A stretch of 64,000 bases of DNA. Source: Kwoniella bestiolae CBS 10118 (Eukaryota > Basidiomycota > Tremellomycetes > Tremellales > Cryptococcaceae). The notes beneath the pieces are model-generated. The model ran no database searches, was not told the origin of the DNA, and saw nothing but the letters and a program-made list of their open reading frames with translations. Positions 26,310-38,253 of the stretch are shown in pieces (position 1 is the first letter of the stretch; each line of letters starts with the position of its first letter). The stretch is taken from assembly GCF_000512585.2 (NCBI RefSeq), contig NC_089241.1:7706001-7770000 (forward strand), given 5' to 3'. Both the position numbers and the translations under genes were made by a program.

Positions 26310-29300
26310 TTATTGAGCAACGTGCCAATCCAACTTGTCGGCCCATTTCTTGTCCTTCAAAGTTAATAATACCTCGGCTACATCCTTGGCACCGTTTCCA
26401 CTGAGGCAGCTGCAGAAGCAAGTAGATATTAGCGATGCTCGTTCGACAGATTATGAGTGGAGAAAAGTGGATAAGCCGAGGGTAGAGAGATGGAAGGGGC
26501 AAGGGAGCAGAAGAAGACGACTTGAGAGAGCGAAGGGGCGAAGGAGGGAGAAGGCTTGGAAGAAACAAAGGGAGAAAGACGGCGGGATCGGGGCGGATTG
26601 AAGGAAAGATCGAACAACTCACATAACAACGTCCTTATCTTTCGGTAAAGTCTTGGCCAACTGCATCCCTCCCCAAAGACCATGACTAGATTCCAAAGCT
26701 GGGATAATACCTTCCAACTGAGTGACCATCTTGAAAGCTTTGAGAGCTTGCTCATCATCCGCTACGATATATTCGGCTCGACCGGTGTACTTCAAGTGGG
26801 AATGTTCAGGTCCGACGGAGTTGTAATCGAGACCTATCGTTGGACATACAACATTAATCTAACAGCTTCTGGATAGATCGATGATCAAGAATGGGGCACA
26901 GAGCGGGAGAGAATTACTCACCAGCACTGATACTATGTGTGGGAACCAATTGACCCTCCTTACTTTGAATGATGTACGACGAAGCACCGTGAACAACACC
27001 AATTACTCCTTTGGTGAGTGTAGCAGAGTGCAAGTCGGTATCGACACCTATCCATATGAAGCCCATTATCAGTCGTTGAACTACTTTCGACACCTCACAC
27101 TCAAGCTAATTTGTCGAAAGAAAGCAAGATATACACTGAGGAAGAGTAAAACTCACCATGACCTCCAGCCTCAACACCAATCAACCTAACCCCCTCATCC
27201 TCAATGAAATCATAGAAAGTCCCAATAGCGTTCGAACCACCCCCAACGCACGCCACAACAGCATCAGGCAATTTACCGCATTTCTCTTGCATCTGCGATT
27301 TGATCTCTCTTCCGATGACTCTCTGGAAATCTCTGACGATGGTAGGGAAGGGGTGAGGCCCGATGGCTGATCCAATGAGATAATGGGTATCTTCGAGTCG
27401 AGTGACCCATTCTCGCATCGCTTCGTTGACTGCGTCTTTCAATGTCTGGGTTCCGGATGTGACGGGGATTACCTAAGAGTTGTAATATACGCATGAGCAT
27501 TACTCCTCAAAGTGAGAGATATTTCATACGTCTAAATATTCAGCTGATCAATTTCGTAAAGAGTGTGCCAACTCACATTACCACCCAACATTTTAATTCT
27601 AAACACGTTCAACTCCTGTCTCCTGACATCCTCGGCACCCATATAGACATCACATTGGAGCCCAAACTTAGCACAGACAGTAGCAGTGGCAACACCGTGT
27701 TGTCCCGCACCGGTCTCAGCGATAATTCGTTTTTTACCCAATCGTTTAGCGAGGAGGATCTATAGGTCATCAACGGATAAGGTTTCAGTCGAAGCGTCGT
27801 ATAAGAGAAGTAAATGAGACTGGATTTACCTGTCCAACGGCATTGTTAATCTTATGCGATCCAGTGTGATTGAGATCTTCTCGTCTACGGCACCACAAAG
27901 TCAGCCCTGCATTTTTCATACAACGAAGCAAGAGACTTGAACCCACTTCAACCAGATCTTCGCCCCGCCCATCTCCTCAGTCAGCCTCTCAGCAAGGTAC
28001 AGCTGACTAGGTCTGTTAATATATCCAAACATATCTTCAAACTCCTTCCAGAACTCCGGGTCCTTGATCGCCTCCGCATGCGCAGCCTCAATCTCGTTCA
28101 AACAATCCACCAACGACTCGGGTACGTAGGCACCACCAAACAACCCAAATCGCGAAGGTAATTTCCCAGGTTGGTTGACTTCCAACTCAGGTCGAGCAGT
28201 CTCCCCCTCGGGTATAGGCAGGACAGGTTCAACCTTCTCCGTCCCGTTCACTCCGTTTGGTCTTTCAGCTGCGGAAGGGGCGGTACCGTTCTTTCTACCT
28301 AATGGAGGGGGGTTCTGACCATGCAAAGTGATCTCCCTACAGAACTCTTCGACCAATTTTGTAGATTTCTCAATCTTGGGATTATCCAATACCAATTTGA
28401 TGATTTTCGATCCTACTACTACGGCATCCGATCCAGCGGAAGTGACGAATTCAAAGTGCGTTCGGTTGTCCACTCCGAAACCTACTGCTAATGGTACGGG
28501 TGTGAAGGCTCTGATCCTAGCGACGAGTTCGGGGAGGGACGCGGAGATGGCTACTCCTGCTGAGGAACCAGTGACACCCATCTGCGCGATTGGTGAAGCG
28601 ATCAGCCATCAAGTATGATGACATAGCAAGAGAAAGCTGGACGTACCTTGGAGACAACGTAGATGAAGGAATCGGCAATACCAGTCAAGAATTTGACTCG
28701 ATCGATACTTGTCGAAGGGGCGATAAGGGGAACGTATGACATGCTGTTTTAGATTGTCAGCTGATGCTTCGAGTTCGACGCGGGATACCTAGCTCACCCA
28801 GAGTCCTGACAGATATTTCTGAATTTGATAGCTTCCTCAGGGGGCAGATCAACAATAATGTATCCGTTTGCGCCTGCTTCTCGTGCATCCTGAACGGCTT
28901 TCTCTTCGCCATAGGCAATAAGGGGGTTGTAGTAGCCTAAAAGGTTGATTGTATCAGCGCGATGTTAAATGACAGAGCAGAGATAAGGCATTCATGAGAT
29001 GAAGCAGGAAAGAAAAAAGTACCCACCCATAAAGATAACAGGAACCTTTAACCCCAACTTCCTAGCCTGTCTAGTATATTCCAAACAATCCGCATAATGC
29101 ACACCATTCTCAATGGCGATCTACAGTGGAACGGGTTAGCCTACCATACATTCACATATAGAGAATTCCGACATTTCAAAGTAGACCATACCCACAGTAT
29201 TAGCCCTCTGGATGGTAGGTCCATCAGCAATGGGATCACTGAATGGTACACCCAATTCGATTATATCCGCTCCGCCAGCTTCCAACGCCATCATCAGGGG

Positions 29301-29528
29301 GACGGTGGCATCGCGAGTGGGAAAACCAGCCGTGAGGAAGGTGACGAATGCTCTGTGGGCAAGAAAACGTTTAGCTAGGATAGGTCGTCGAATGAACGAG
29401 ATAGACATACGGTTGATCCTGTATGACAAGGCAAGATCAGTATGGTTCCCCTCATCGATAACAAAGTTACACTGATCACTCACCTGCTCCTTCTTCTCTG
29501 CGAAGACTCTTTTCAAGTGTTCAGACAT
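26310..29528 (-). CDS. TRP5: Bifunctional tryptophan synthase (alpha-beta fusion)
   Basis: Thirteen exons give 721 residues (yeast Trp5 has 707). The alpha half cleaves indole-glycerol phosphate and the beta half condenses indole with serine using PLP. The alpha part shows AFVTFLTAGFPT, ELGVPFSDPIADGPTIQ (catalytic Glu and Asp), VIFMGYYNPLIAYG and MGVTGSS. A linker (about residues 240-290) precedes RFGLFGGAYVPE, the beta start. The PLP lysine is in HTGSHKINNA (about residue 403), followed by ETGAGQHGVATATV, CVGGGSNAIG and, at the end, ICLSGNGAKD. Exon 2 is only 8 nt (29409-29416) and is required to join KKEQ to DQPAFVTF. The final acceptor must be the upstream CTGCAG (exon 26310-26409) to give ICLSGNG. 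Confidence 0.95.
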
Positions 29529-29914
29529 GTTCTCTTCTTTTGGTGTGGCTCTGATGTATAAATAAGTGTGTGAAGAAGAAAGAGAGAACTAGTGATATGT
29601 ATGAGATATATATGTGGTCATAGATTTGACTTTTTCTGATACTGTAGACTGATGATCGAGTCGGGCTCGAATGCCGGCACAGCGGTGCGATCATAGCGAT
29701 AAAAGGGGAGGATCATTTACATTTATATCTCATATACAGATCAGATACGTGGTGGATTATATGCATTGACACGAACAAAGATGCTTGATGCTGGGCACTC
29801 TATATACAACTGATAAAGACGAGAACACTAGATATATACAACTTGACTCAGACCTATCGAAACAAAGTCGCTACAGATGTATTTCCATTAGACATGGGGG
29901 AAACATCTATGGTA
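29529..29914. promoter_or_regulatory. TRP5 promoter and 3' flank of the next minus-strand gene
   Basis: 386 bases. The first 60 bp upstream of the TRP5 ATG are purine-rich on the plus strand, that is pyrimidine-rich in the TRP5 direction, a usual fungal initiator setting. No exact TGACTCA Gcn4/Cpc1-type element was found in it. Confidence 0.35.
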
Positions 29915-31506
29915 TCAAATATCACCAAATTCATTCTGACTTTCTCCTTCATCATCCATCTTTTCATCTTCATCCTTATGGGCGTCGATAGTCGGAATAT
30001 CCATATCGATGCCAATATCATCATTCGTATTCGTGTGATTGTTCGTTATCGACAGTGATTGTGATTGTGATTGTGGTATCTGCGTAACATCCTCATGGGC
30101 CGACCAATTTATAAATTCAAACCCAGGTATACCACCCGGTGAATTCCCCTGGTGTTGGTTCTGGTTTTGAGTGACCTGCGAGATATATTGAGCCTCGAGC
30201 GCCTGGTTGTGCCGAAGACGTATCTCATCAGAATCCAAACTTCTAACATGATCCTGGCTTTGATTCCGATTTTGAGTTAAGCCATTATGATGACTATAGT
30301 TTGGATCGATACCTTCCGCTATCATCCGATTTATCTCTTCGAAAGTCGATTGATTCCCTGACGAAACACTTGAGCTGGTGTACGGTCTGGGGGTGCTTTC
30401 ACCGCTGAGAGCCGTCTGTGGTCCGAACATCGGAGAGTGAGTCGAGGGACTAGGAAAGGCATTGAAAATGCCGAAATCGGGGCTGTAATGCTGTTGCGAA
30501 GGTGAGGGGTGTGTTCCTGTCGACGAGGGGGTATTTGGAGCTTGAGACTGGGATTGCCAAGGTTTCGGACGAGAGGAGAGGGTCGATGTGGATGGTGGTA
30601 AGGGCTATCAACGGATTCTCAGCAAAGGACCAAGCTACTCGGACAAGACACCACACTCACATTCAACTCATCAGGTATATCCCTCCCCTTCAACTCCTCA
30701 GCTTTCCCCTCCCTGATCAGTTCGCAGAGCTTATCAAATGTCAGGCCAGTCTGACCCTCTGTTCCCTTCGTTTCCATCATTCTCATCGCTTCTGTCAGAT
30801 GGTCCATACGGGATGGTTTCGTCTCCTTGCCTTTGTCTTTGTCTTTGCCCGTACATTTTCCAGCAGATGTGTTCTGGGTGATCGTGTTGTTGGGCAGTCG
30901 TGGGTCCTCGGGCGAAGAGGAAGAGGATCCAGACGAAGAGGGGCTGGGAGGGACTACGTGTGGGGGTGCGTTGACGTAGGATGTGTATACGGTGAATGGG
31001 ATAGGTATACGTTTGATTCTGGAATAAAGCAATCACATCAGATCTGCTACGATGATTGAGGTTGGGGGGTGATGAGATAATCAAGGGACAATGATTGAGG
31101 CAGGAATCATGATCGTCGAGAAAATGCTCACCTAGTAGTAAAGTAAAACCATTGAGCCTCCGCAATAGTCCTATCTATCAATCCAGGCGACATCTTCTTC
31201 CCCTTTATAGCGTTGAAGACGGTGGGTAGTCCAGCCTGTATCAGTCATCCAGCGTCAGCTCATTCCGGATCCTAGGTTAGAAAAGCTTCATACAGATATA
31301 TCAACGATGTGGTACCACTGACAAGCACTCACGTTGAACACCGGATCCTCTGTGAATTTGTAATCTTCAAACTCCTTGAATATACGTTTCAGCAGAGCTT
31401 CATCGGGCTGTACAGCTTTAGGACTCGATGTGGATGTAGAACCAGATGCAGGTGAGGATTTGGGTTTGTTTTTGGGAGGAGGGAAAGGCGGTGGTAGCAT
31501 TGACAT
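29915..31506 (-). CDS. KPWE-domain / Pex39-like peroxisomal protein candidate
   Basis: Four exons (31333-31506, 31132-31235, 30661-31018, 29915-30604) give 441 residues. After a Pro-rich start, residues of about 30-95 form a helical unit (EALLKRIFKEFEDYKFTEDP, then FNAIKGKKMSPGLIDRTIAE). Residues about 186-212 read TFDKLCELIREGK...GRDIPDELN, which resembles the conserved 'xFxxLxxLIxxGK...IPxxL' block of small peroxisomal proteins. RPKPWQ follows at 224-229, close to the K/R-P-W-E signature shared by Pex39 and Pex13 that contacts the PTS2 receptor Pex7. The rest is a Ser/Gln/Asn-rich, probably disordered tail ending in an acidic stretch. The assignment rests on these two motifs from memory of the family. 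The last position of the signature is Gln, not Glu, so function is tentative. Confidence 0.6.
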
Positions 31507-31684
31507 TGTTGGGTGTTGCGTTTCACTCTAGGTCTGGTGAGACGTGAGAGTGAGAGTAGGATGCGATGTAGAGTTGTTGCTGTTGTTCTTATATATATAT
31601 TCCTTTTCCTTGAACTACATCCTCTACTCGATGATGTGGTGTGATCGACTATACTGTAAACCCCCTCTCCCCACCTCGCTTACA

Positions 31685-31992
31685 ATGTCGCCCCACACCG
31701 AATCACCAGCTCCAAGAATGGCTCCAAGTGTTCGAGGAAGAGTATCAAGCGATAGTGACAGCACTTGTACTGCTCAATCCAACTCTAAGCGAGGTCGATT
31801 ATCCAATGTGAAAGTCAATTGCCAAAGGAGGTATGATCAAGCGAAGTCAGGTCAGATCGCCGAGAACAGAACAGAGTCAAAATATCAAAGGTACCCTAAC
31901 ACCTCTCCGAGGTTGAGTTGATGAATCGGAACCCTCTTCCTTTCCTCCTTATATATGAGATCTACAGGAAGTGGCGAGACGTTCTGTCCTAA
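31685..31992 (+). CDS. Small basic hypothetical protein
   Basis: An ATG at 31685 opens a frame that splices plausibly (exons 31685-31890 and 31968-31992, donor GTACCC) into 76 residues ending in SKYQRKWRDVLS. It is rich in Ser, Arg and Lys, with a central RGRLSNVKVNCQRRYDQAK. It is divergent from the Pex39-like gene, 178 bp away. No domain is recognised. Without the intron the frame stops at 31921, giving 78 residues. It may be a chance frame within a 5' leader. Confidence 0.3.
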
Positions 31993-34138
31993 CCACGTCG
32001 CTGACTAAGTCTGCGATGGTATAAAAAGGTCATTAGTGATGGTGACTGGGTGACTAAGCTGCTATCATCAAACGGTCGACTCGACATTACATGTAGTACG
32101 TGCAAGAGCGCGTACTAGGTGATGGACATGTGAGAAGTGGAGGTCAGTGCGGTGCAGCGCGGTCACCGATATCTTCACCGTCACAGCTTACATTCCTCTA
32201 GCGCATAGCTATCTAATCCTTTTGCTATGCCATTACCGCTCTCCGTCGATGGACACTGCACTGTACAGCCTTGACCCACCGAGGACATGGAGTTCATCTC
32301 CCTACTCTTTGCTTAGCTTAGAACGAGGATTGACGATACGAGTATGACCTTCCAAAAGGACCGACTAATTAACCGAGCAAGAATCAACCTAAGAAACGTG
32401 GTCTACATTCCACTGCCACGTGGAGAGACACATCGAAGAACGACGATCACGATTACCTAATTCGGCGAGTACACTAAACATCTGCCATAATCGAATCCCC
32501 CAAACCCCTGAATCCCCTTGGAGATTCCGCTTGTTGTATTTGTCAGCTGGGCAGTTGGCTTTTCTTCTTTCAGGCACATTCCGATCCGTCGTTGGTTGTT
32601 TTTTACTTTGTTCGGACAACAACAACAACATCGATTCAGATTCAACTCCATCTTCGTTGGAGTGGGAAATATAGATCTCTTCCAATTACATGGGCGTAGA
32701 AGAGGACACGACAGGACAAGACGGGAAAAGGAATGTGGGTTGGTAGAAATAGAATTTACGTGGTATCGTAGCTGGGCTTAAGCATGTGGCTAGTCTACGC
32801 CCCTTGAACCTGATTCTGATTGCGTATTGACCATCCAAAAATGTTGGAGTTATTGGATCCATCAAAATATCTATCGATAACCATTTGCATGAACGAGTGA
32901 ATTGGTCATCCACCTCCTCATGATCGATATCAACATCACAATCATTGAATCTTTCTCTCACTTGTCACGATTCAGCTCGACTCGCTAAAGGAATATAACC
33001 CGCTGGACGGTAACCCCCTTGGTGTTTCATCTTCGCACTATAGTCGGATTTCGGATTAGAGTGTAGAAATCGAACTTGAAGTTGTGGTACCATATGGGAC
33101 ATTGAAGAAGGTGCACACGCCAAGGCAAAGGTGAGTAAAGTAAGCTCACAATCTCCTCCCTCAGATCTGGTGCCATGAGCATGTGCATGAGCTTGAAGGA
33201 CGGATCAAATTGCCCAAAGCTCAATGCTCAAACTTTGATGGGATGATCCGTGCGGAATGAAATGTTGGATTGGATTGGGATTGATGGTACCTTTTTATCA
33301 TCGGGACCTGTGCATTCGTGATGGGATGAGGAGTGATATGTTTCAGGTTACTTGCCTGTTTACCTATCCATGGAACACACGATATACTCATACTGTAGCA
33401 ACAATGAGAGAGAGGAACTGAGCGTTGGTAGAGATGGTGGTCTCCTTGTTGTTTTTGTGCTGATATGTTTGCGATTGGATCGTACAGGGACTTCAACATA
33501 ACAACTATATCAACCTCAGCAGTAGATGGTGTCCTCGAGGGCGCAATATTAGATTATCAGAGATAGTTCAAGCAAGATATCAACCCATCCATCAATCGGT
33601 CAAGATTTCTCCCTGCGAACCATCATCCCGAGAGATCATTGATCCTAGACAACCATCACCCCTCTCCCCATCAACATCACCAATCCTGTTAAACTTCAAA
33701 GTTCACTTTCGTCCTTCCCCTTCCCCTTCCCTCTCTCTCCCTGGCCCGGAAATCAGATTGGTCAAGTTAGATCATCAATCAATAATATTTAGATCAAATT
33801 GAAGGTGCCCCGAGAGACGCTATCTGGGTGATCAGTGCTGTTGATTACGGTCACAGCGTCAATCATCCTAGAGAATTCGCTCGTGTTTGCGTTCGCTCGG
33901 TCAGCGAGAGAGTGTACCTTGTGGGCTCTGTTGGTCTTCTTGACGAGGTACCACTAAAATATTCAAAATCCATCTTAGTCGAAAGTCGAAAGTGATACTC
34001 AAAGAGAGAACCTAGCCTAAAAGATATATATTAAATACGAGAGCAGGATCGAGACTCGAATACATCAAATGCGAACAGTTCGAAACCATTCCCCCTCTCT
34101 ATCCCTTTTCCCCCTTGCATTACATCGCGCAAGTCAAC
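31993..34138. other. Gene-poor region and long leader of the next gene
   Basis: About 2.1 kb without a convincing protein gene; the open frames on both strands are short, start at random and show no introns in register. A strongly C/T-rich tract lies at 33709-33748. Two short AT runs (around 33955 and 34020) precede the next ATG. The size suggests a long promoter or 5' leader, or an undetected non-coding transcript. No tRNA-like A/B boxes were recognised by eye. Confidence 0.4.
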
Positions 34139-37100
34139 ATGTCGACTGAGATTTATACCACACCTAGAGAGAGGATGTTCAAAGCGAAGTTGGAGTTGTT
34201 AGAAGCTGAGCAAGAGGAGAGAATCAGGCGTAAACAGGCGAGAAGGGAGAGTAGGAAGTTGAGCCAAGCTATCTCGCTGAATGATGAAGCAGCAGTGGTG
34301 AGTCATTTCTCTCTTCCATATTCGGCTGGAATATCGGTTGATCAAGTAACTCACTCGACCATGTTGAATCGCAGGCATCATCTTCCCGCCTCGACGCCCT
34401 TGCCACACCGTCGTCATCAATCCTTCGTAAATCCTCTGCCCTCCCCCTACCATCCGCCTTCCAACCTCCCAAATCCCCTCAACCAACCCAGGATCCTCAA
34501 ATCTCATCCTCTCCTGCACCCTGCCTCCCACTTCCTCCTGCCCCTCTCACCCAAAATACAGATTTCGGTCCACCTATCCACCTTCCCTCTCCCTCCGCTT
34601 CTGGCTCAATCACCAACGGAGTGAGGCGAAGAAGTAGTAGAGTGAGATTCTCAGACCAACAACTACAACCCAACCAGGCCCAAACCCTCATCGTATCTCG
34701 TTCCACCTCGTTGAAGAGCCAGAGAAGGGAATCGTCGATCGACGGATTACTTCAAGATCTGATGCACGCTTCGAACTCTCTGAATAACAACGGCAGGAAA
34801 CACTCGACCGCATCAAACCATAGTTTGAGTAGGAGAGTATCGTCCAACTCGCTCAAGAGAGCTTCCTTCGCTTCTTCCGTGGGGTCCGATCCATTCAATT
34901 GGGCCACATCGTCTTTTGGGTCTACCTCGGAGATTGACTTGGAAGGTACAGTGAAACACAACTTGGAGGAACTGGATATGGAGTTGTTGCAATCGGAGAT
35001 AGAGATGAGGATGAACGAAGAACGAGATGGGATGGGGTTCAATCCTCAATTATTACCTTATCCGAAAGTTTCAAAGCAACTCTCAAGACTTAGTATCGAG
35101 TCGACAGGGTCGAGCGTATGGTTGACTCAGGATCATATGGTCAATCTCAGTGAGATAGGACCTTCAGAATCGGACACTCAGTCAATGTTTAACCCCCAAA
35201 GATCCTCGTGGGCCTCTACCACCTCCATGATCAATGATCAATCCAGAAAATCAAGTCAGTTCTCATTAGAAGCTCAAATAATCTCAAATTCCATCTCACG
35301 TAAATCATCTTACGCTCCCTCATCAATAACCGATCGAGATGATGGGCTCAATACCCCCTCGTCGCTTCGATCATCCACCTCGGAAGATATACTTCCCAAT
35401 ACAACGCTACGAAGCGATTCCGCCAACTCCTCCATCTCGATGTCATTCCAACTTCCGCCCAGAGCACATACATTGGCTTATTCGAGTTTATTACCCTCCC
35501 GTCGCCGACGAAGCTCACTATTAGTTCAGGGAGGACTTGTGGGTGGACCAAATATAAATAGAGGTGAATGGGATGATCCCGAACTTGGTTTATCACCCAG
35601 ATCAGGACCTACGAGAATATTGGGCAGTCTGTCGTCAGTGATTTCTAGACGGGGGACCAAGTTGGCCGAGGAGATTATAGAAAGGTCGAGTTCTGAGGTT
35701 GGACGGTCACGGGGTGATATAGAAGAAACAACAAATCGTCCGGTTGAAACAGAGGTCGAAGTAGATGGCCGGAGACATGAGATGGAGGAAGAGTTTCCGG
35801 TAGCGGTCAAAGGTCATACGAGGTCCGAATCGACTTTTAGCGCTATAATGGCTTTTCCCATCCCTCCCGATAGGATTATCGAAGCTATCACACCTCGCAA
35901 GGATACAGAGAAGATCGAAGTTCATGAAGAACTCCCTATAGAATTACCTGGGGGCTCAGTGGAGAAGGTGATAGAGATTTCATTGAACCCTGAAATGACC
36001 GTCTCTCAACTCGTTCAGCCTATCTCGATGGCGCAAGGTTCAGAAGAGTCGCAGCCGTTACGATTGGAGGTATCCCTCAACTCGCCCTTTGTGGAAGTTG
36101 ATCAGACCTGCACGTTCCCTTCGGTTGAAGCTATAGAGGTTGATACACACTCTCCTTTAACCATTTCGGACCGTGTGGAAGAAGTGGAAGAAGTACAGCC
36201 TGTGATAGTGTCCGACCCCATCCATTTATCTTGTCCATCCAGCCCTGAACTCGATGAGATCCTTCGAACAGTCACTCGACCCCGACGATCGAGACGATCC
36301 GTAGGAGCGACGGAGTCGACAGAGACAGAAACGGAAGAGAGTGATCTTGGTGGGTGCTTACTTCCCTTGTCATGCGAACATGAACATTCAACTTACATCT
36401 CTTGTCACGTAGATGTCGCATCCCCCTTGGTCAAGGTCGCTCTCATCTCGCACATCCTCTCACCCAAATCACGCCTTCTCTCTACTTCACCCTCACCCTC
36501 TCGGCCCGCCTCGCTCCGATCAGTCAGTGCGAATAGCGTCAGCACGTTATCGTCTCTCCGAAGTGGTCTCGGCCTGACCTCGGGCAGAGGGTGGAGTGGT
36601 AGTGAATCCGAAGAGGAAGATTGGATATCGACCGTTCGAGATATCAGGGAACGTAAAACCACACCAACCGAAATCCGGAAGATGAAGAGAAAGTCTGAAG
36701 GCTTGACCATCCAAGTTGAAGCTGAGCTTGACCTGGAAGATACGCCAACAACTATAAAGACCAAACGATTCTCTACGTCTTCGACATCCTCAAGTACAAG
36801 TAAGAATAAGAATAGGTATTCCCAATTATCGGAAATGTCGACGACAACCACCTCCGAATCGCATTTACCCCTAACTCCACTAAGTCTGGGGGCGTTAACT
36901 CCCACCACTGTAGGACTTACACGAACCAACTCCAACGCCTCCACATCGAGCATCGCGAATAGTCAATCGTCCAAACCTGGGAATTTTCCCTGGGGATTAT
37001 CTTCCCCTCCCAACTCGCCTATACGGGGACTGTTCGTGAATAACCTATCTCCCAGCAGGGAATTCTTCACCTCTTTCAGGGATACCTCTAGGACCGTTGG

Positions 37101-37437
37101 TAAGAAGAATCGGGGGATGAAGAAGGAATTACCGAAACCCAAGAGAGAGGACGAGCTGGAAGATTGGGGTGAACCTGAGATCCTCATCGACGAAATTGGA
37201 TTTGGATCACTCGAGTCTTCAGATGTGGGTTCGCTCAGAGGATCGATTTCTACCTTGAGCCTTAGGAGCGATATTAGTATTTTGGCTGAGAGGTATGGTG
37301 GTGAGAGTAGACGATCAACTATAAAGTTGGGTTCTACTTCTGCACCTGGAACCACGGGACGATCGGAAAGTCCGGATCTGTGGATGGATTTGGAGGGGGA
37401 GAGGAGTCTGATGGACGAGGAGATGCCTGAGATGTGA
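34139..37437 (+). CDS. Large Ser-rich hypothetical protein with an RVxF motif
   Basis: Exon 1 is 34139-34297 and the main exon starts at 34375. A second intron at 36350-36412 (GTGGGT...CACGTAG, 63 nt) is likely. It is a multiple of three without a stop, so the protein is 1,052 residues if spliced and 1,073 if not. The start (MSTEIYTTPRERMFKAKLEL) leads into a charged helix to about residue 50. The remainder is Ser/Thr/Glu-rich and probably disordered, with many R-x-x-S sites. RRRSSRVRFSD at 136-145 is a textbook protein-phosphatase-1 RVxF docking motif flanked by basic and Ser residues. I do not recognise any folded domain. A regulatory or PP1-targeting role is inference only. Confidence 0.75.
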
Positions 37438-38253
37438 TGGGTGCACAGTATAAGTAGAGTGATAGATAAAATATATAGGTTATCTTGGGTTCGTCTTTTG
37501 GGCTATATCGTCTTGTCCTGTTGGCAGTGGTCTCGTTGTATATGCATTAAAGTAATATTGCTTGACGATCAAAGAACTGCCAAAAGCATGAGCAAAAGTC
37601 AAGCATGAGCAAAAGTCAAGCATGAGCAAAAGTCAAGCACGAGCAAAAGTCGATTGTATATTTGCTGACTCTGCCCATCCCATCTGTTCGCATTCACGTG
37701 CCGAAGATGACCAGTAACTTATCGGTTTACCAAATGAACACCCGCTTCCGTGGGATCAGAGCGGGTCTCCAACAGACCATGTGTCTCACGCACGAGACGG
37801 TCTCAGTTTCCATTCCCCTCCTCTCGAAACAACGTTCAATCCCCGATTTGTTTTACAGTAGAAGGATGGTAATTGCCGGTCGCGGCACGGTGACTCACTT
37901 AAGCTACAACCAGAACCAGAACACACAATTGTTCCGTTCCTATTCCGACAAACGCCAATCCGGGAAAAACGGTGTTCGGCCGTAAACGTAAATGGTAAAT
38001 TATGATGAAATGTCTAGAGATGTTTCGATGATGATCTGATTAATCAGCCTTTGGACGATAAGGTGGAGGGTCCAGCTTTGGTTTGTTGAATTAGTGAGGA
38101 TTAACAACTGGGAGGGAAATGTATATATATGTACTGAGGTGTCCGTCACCTCTTGGCTATTCGAATATTCTCATCACTCTGACAAACCCATTATAATACT
38201 ACACTCACTCAACTTTTCACTTGTATATAGATTCTTCTACAAATAACTGAAAA
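37438..38253. promoter_or_regulatory. Intergenic with tandem repeats and AP-1-type site ahead of OYE
   Basis: 816 bases upstream of the Old Yellow Enzyme gene. It holds a four-copy 17-bp tandem repeat (listed separately) and TGACTCA at 37891-37897, about 360 bp before the ATG. A TATA-like TATATATA lies at about 38122-38129. Confidence 0.45.
37587..37653. repeat. 17-bp tandem repeat, four copies
   Basis: The unit CATGAGCAAAAGTCAAG occurs perfectly at 37587-37603, 37604-37620 and 37621-37637. A fourth, slightly changed copy (CACGAGCAAAAGTCG) starts at 37638. There is no spacer, so it is not a CRISPR-like array. Confidence 0.9.

Noticed and set aside
32420..32674. 84-codon plus-strand frame in the gene-poor region
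   Set aside because: Overlapped by equally long frames on the other strand; no motif, composition or splicing support.
36405..36953. 182-codon minus-strand frame
   Set aside because: It lies antisense within the exon of the Ser-rich gene and has no independent support.
37587..37653. CRISPR-like repeat array
   Set aside because: The 17-bp units are directly adjacent with no spacers, in a eukaryotic genome.
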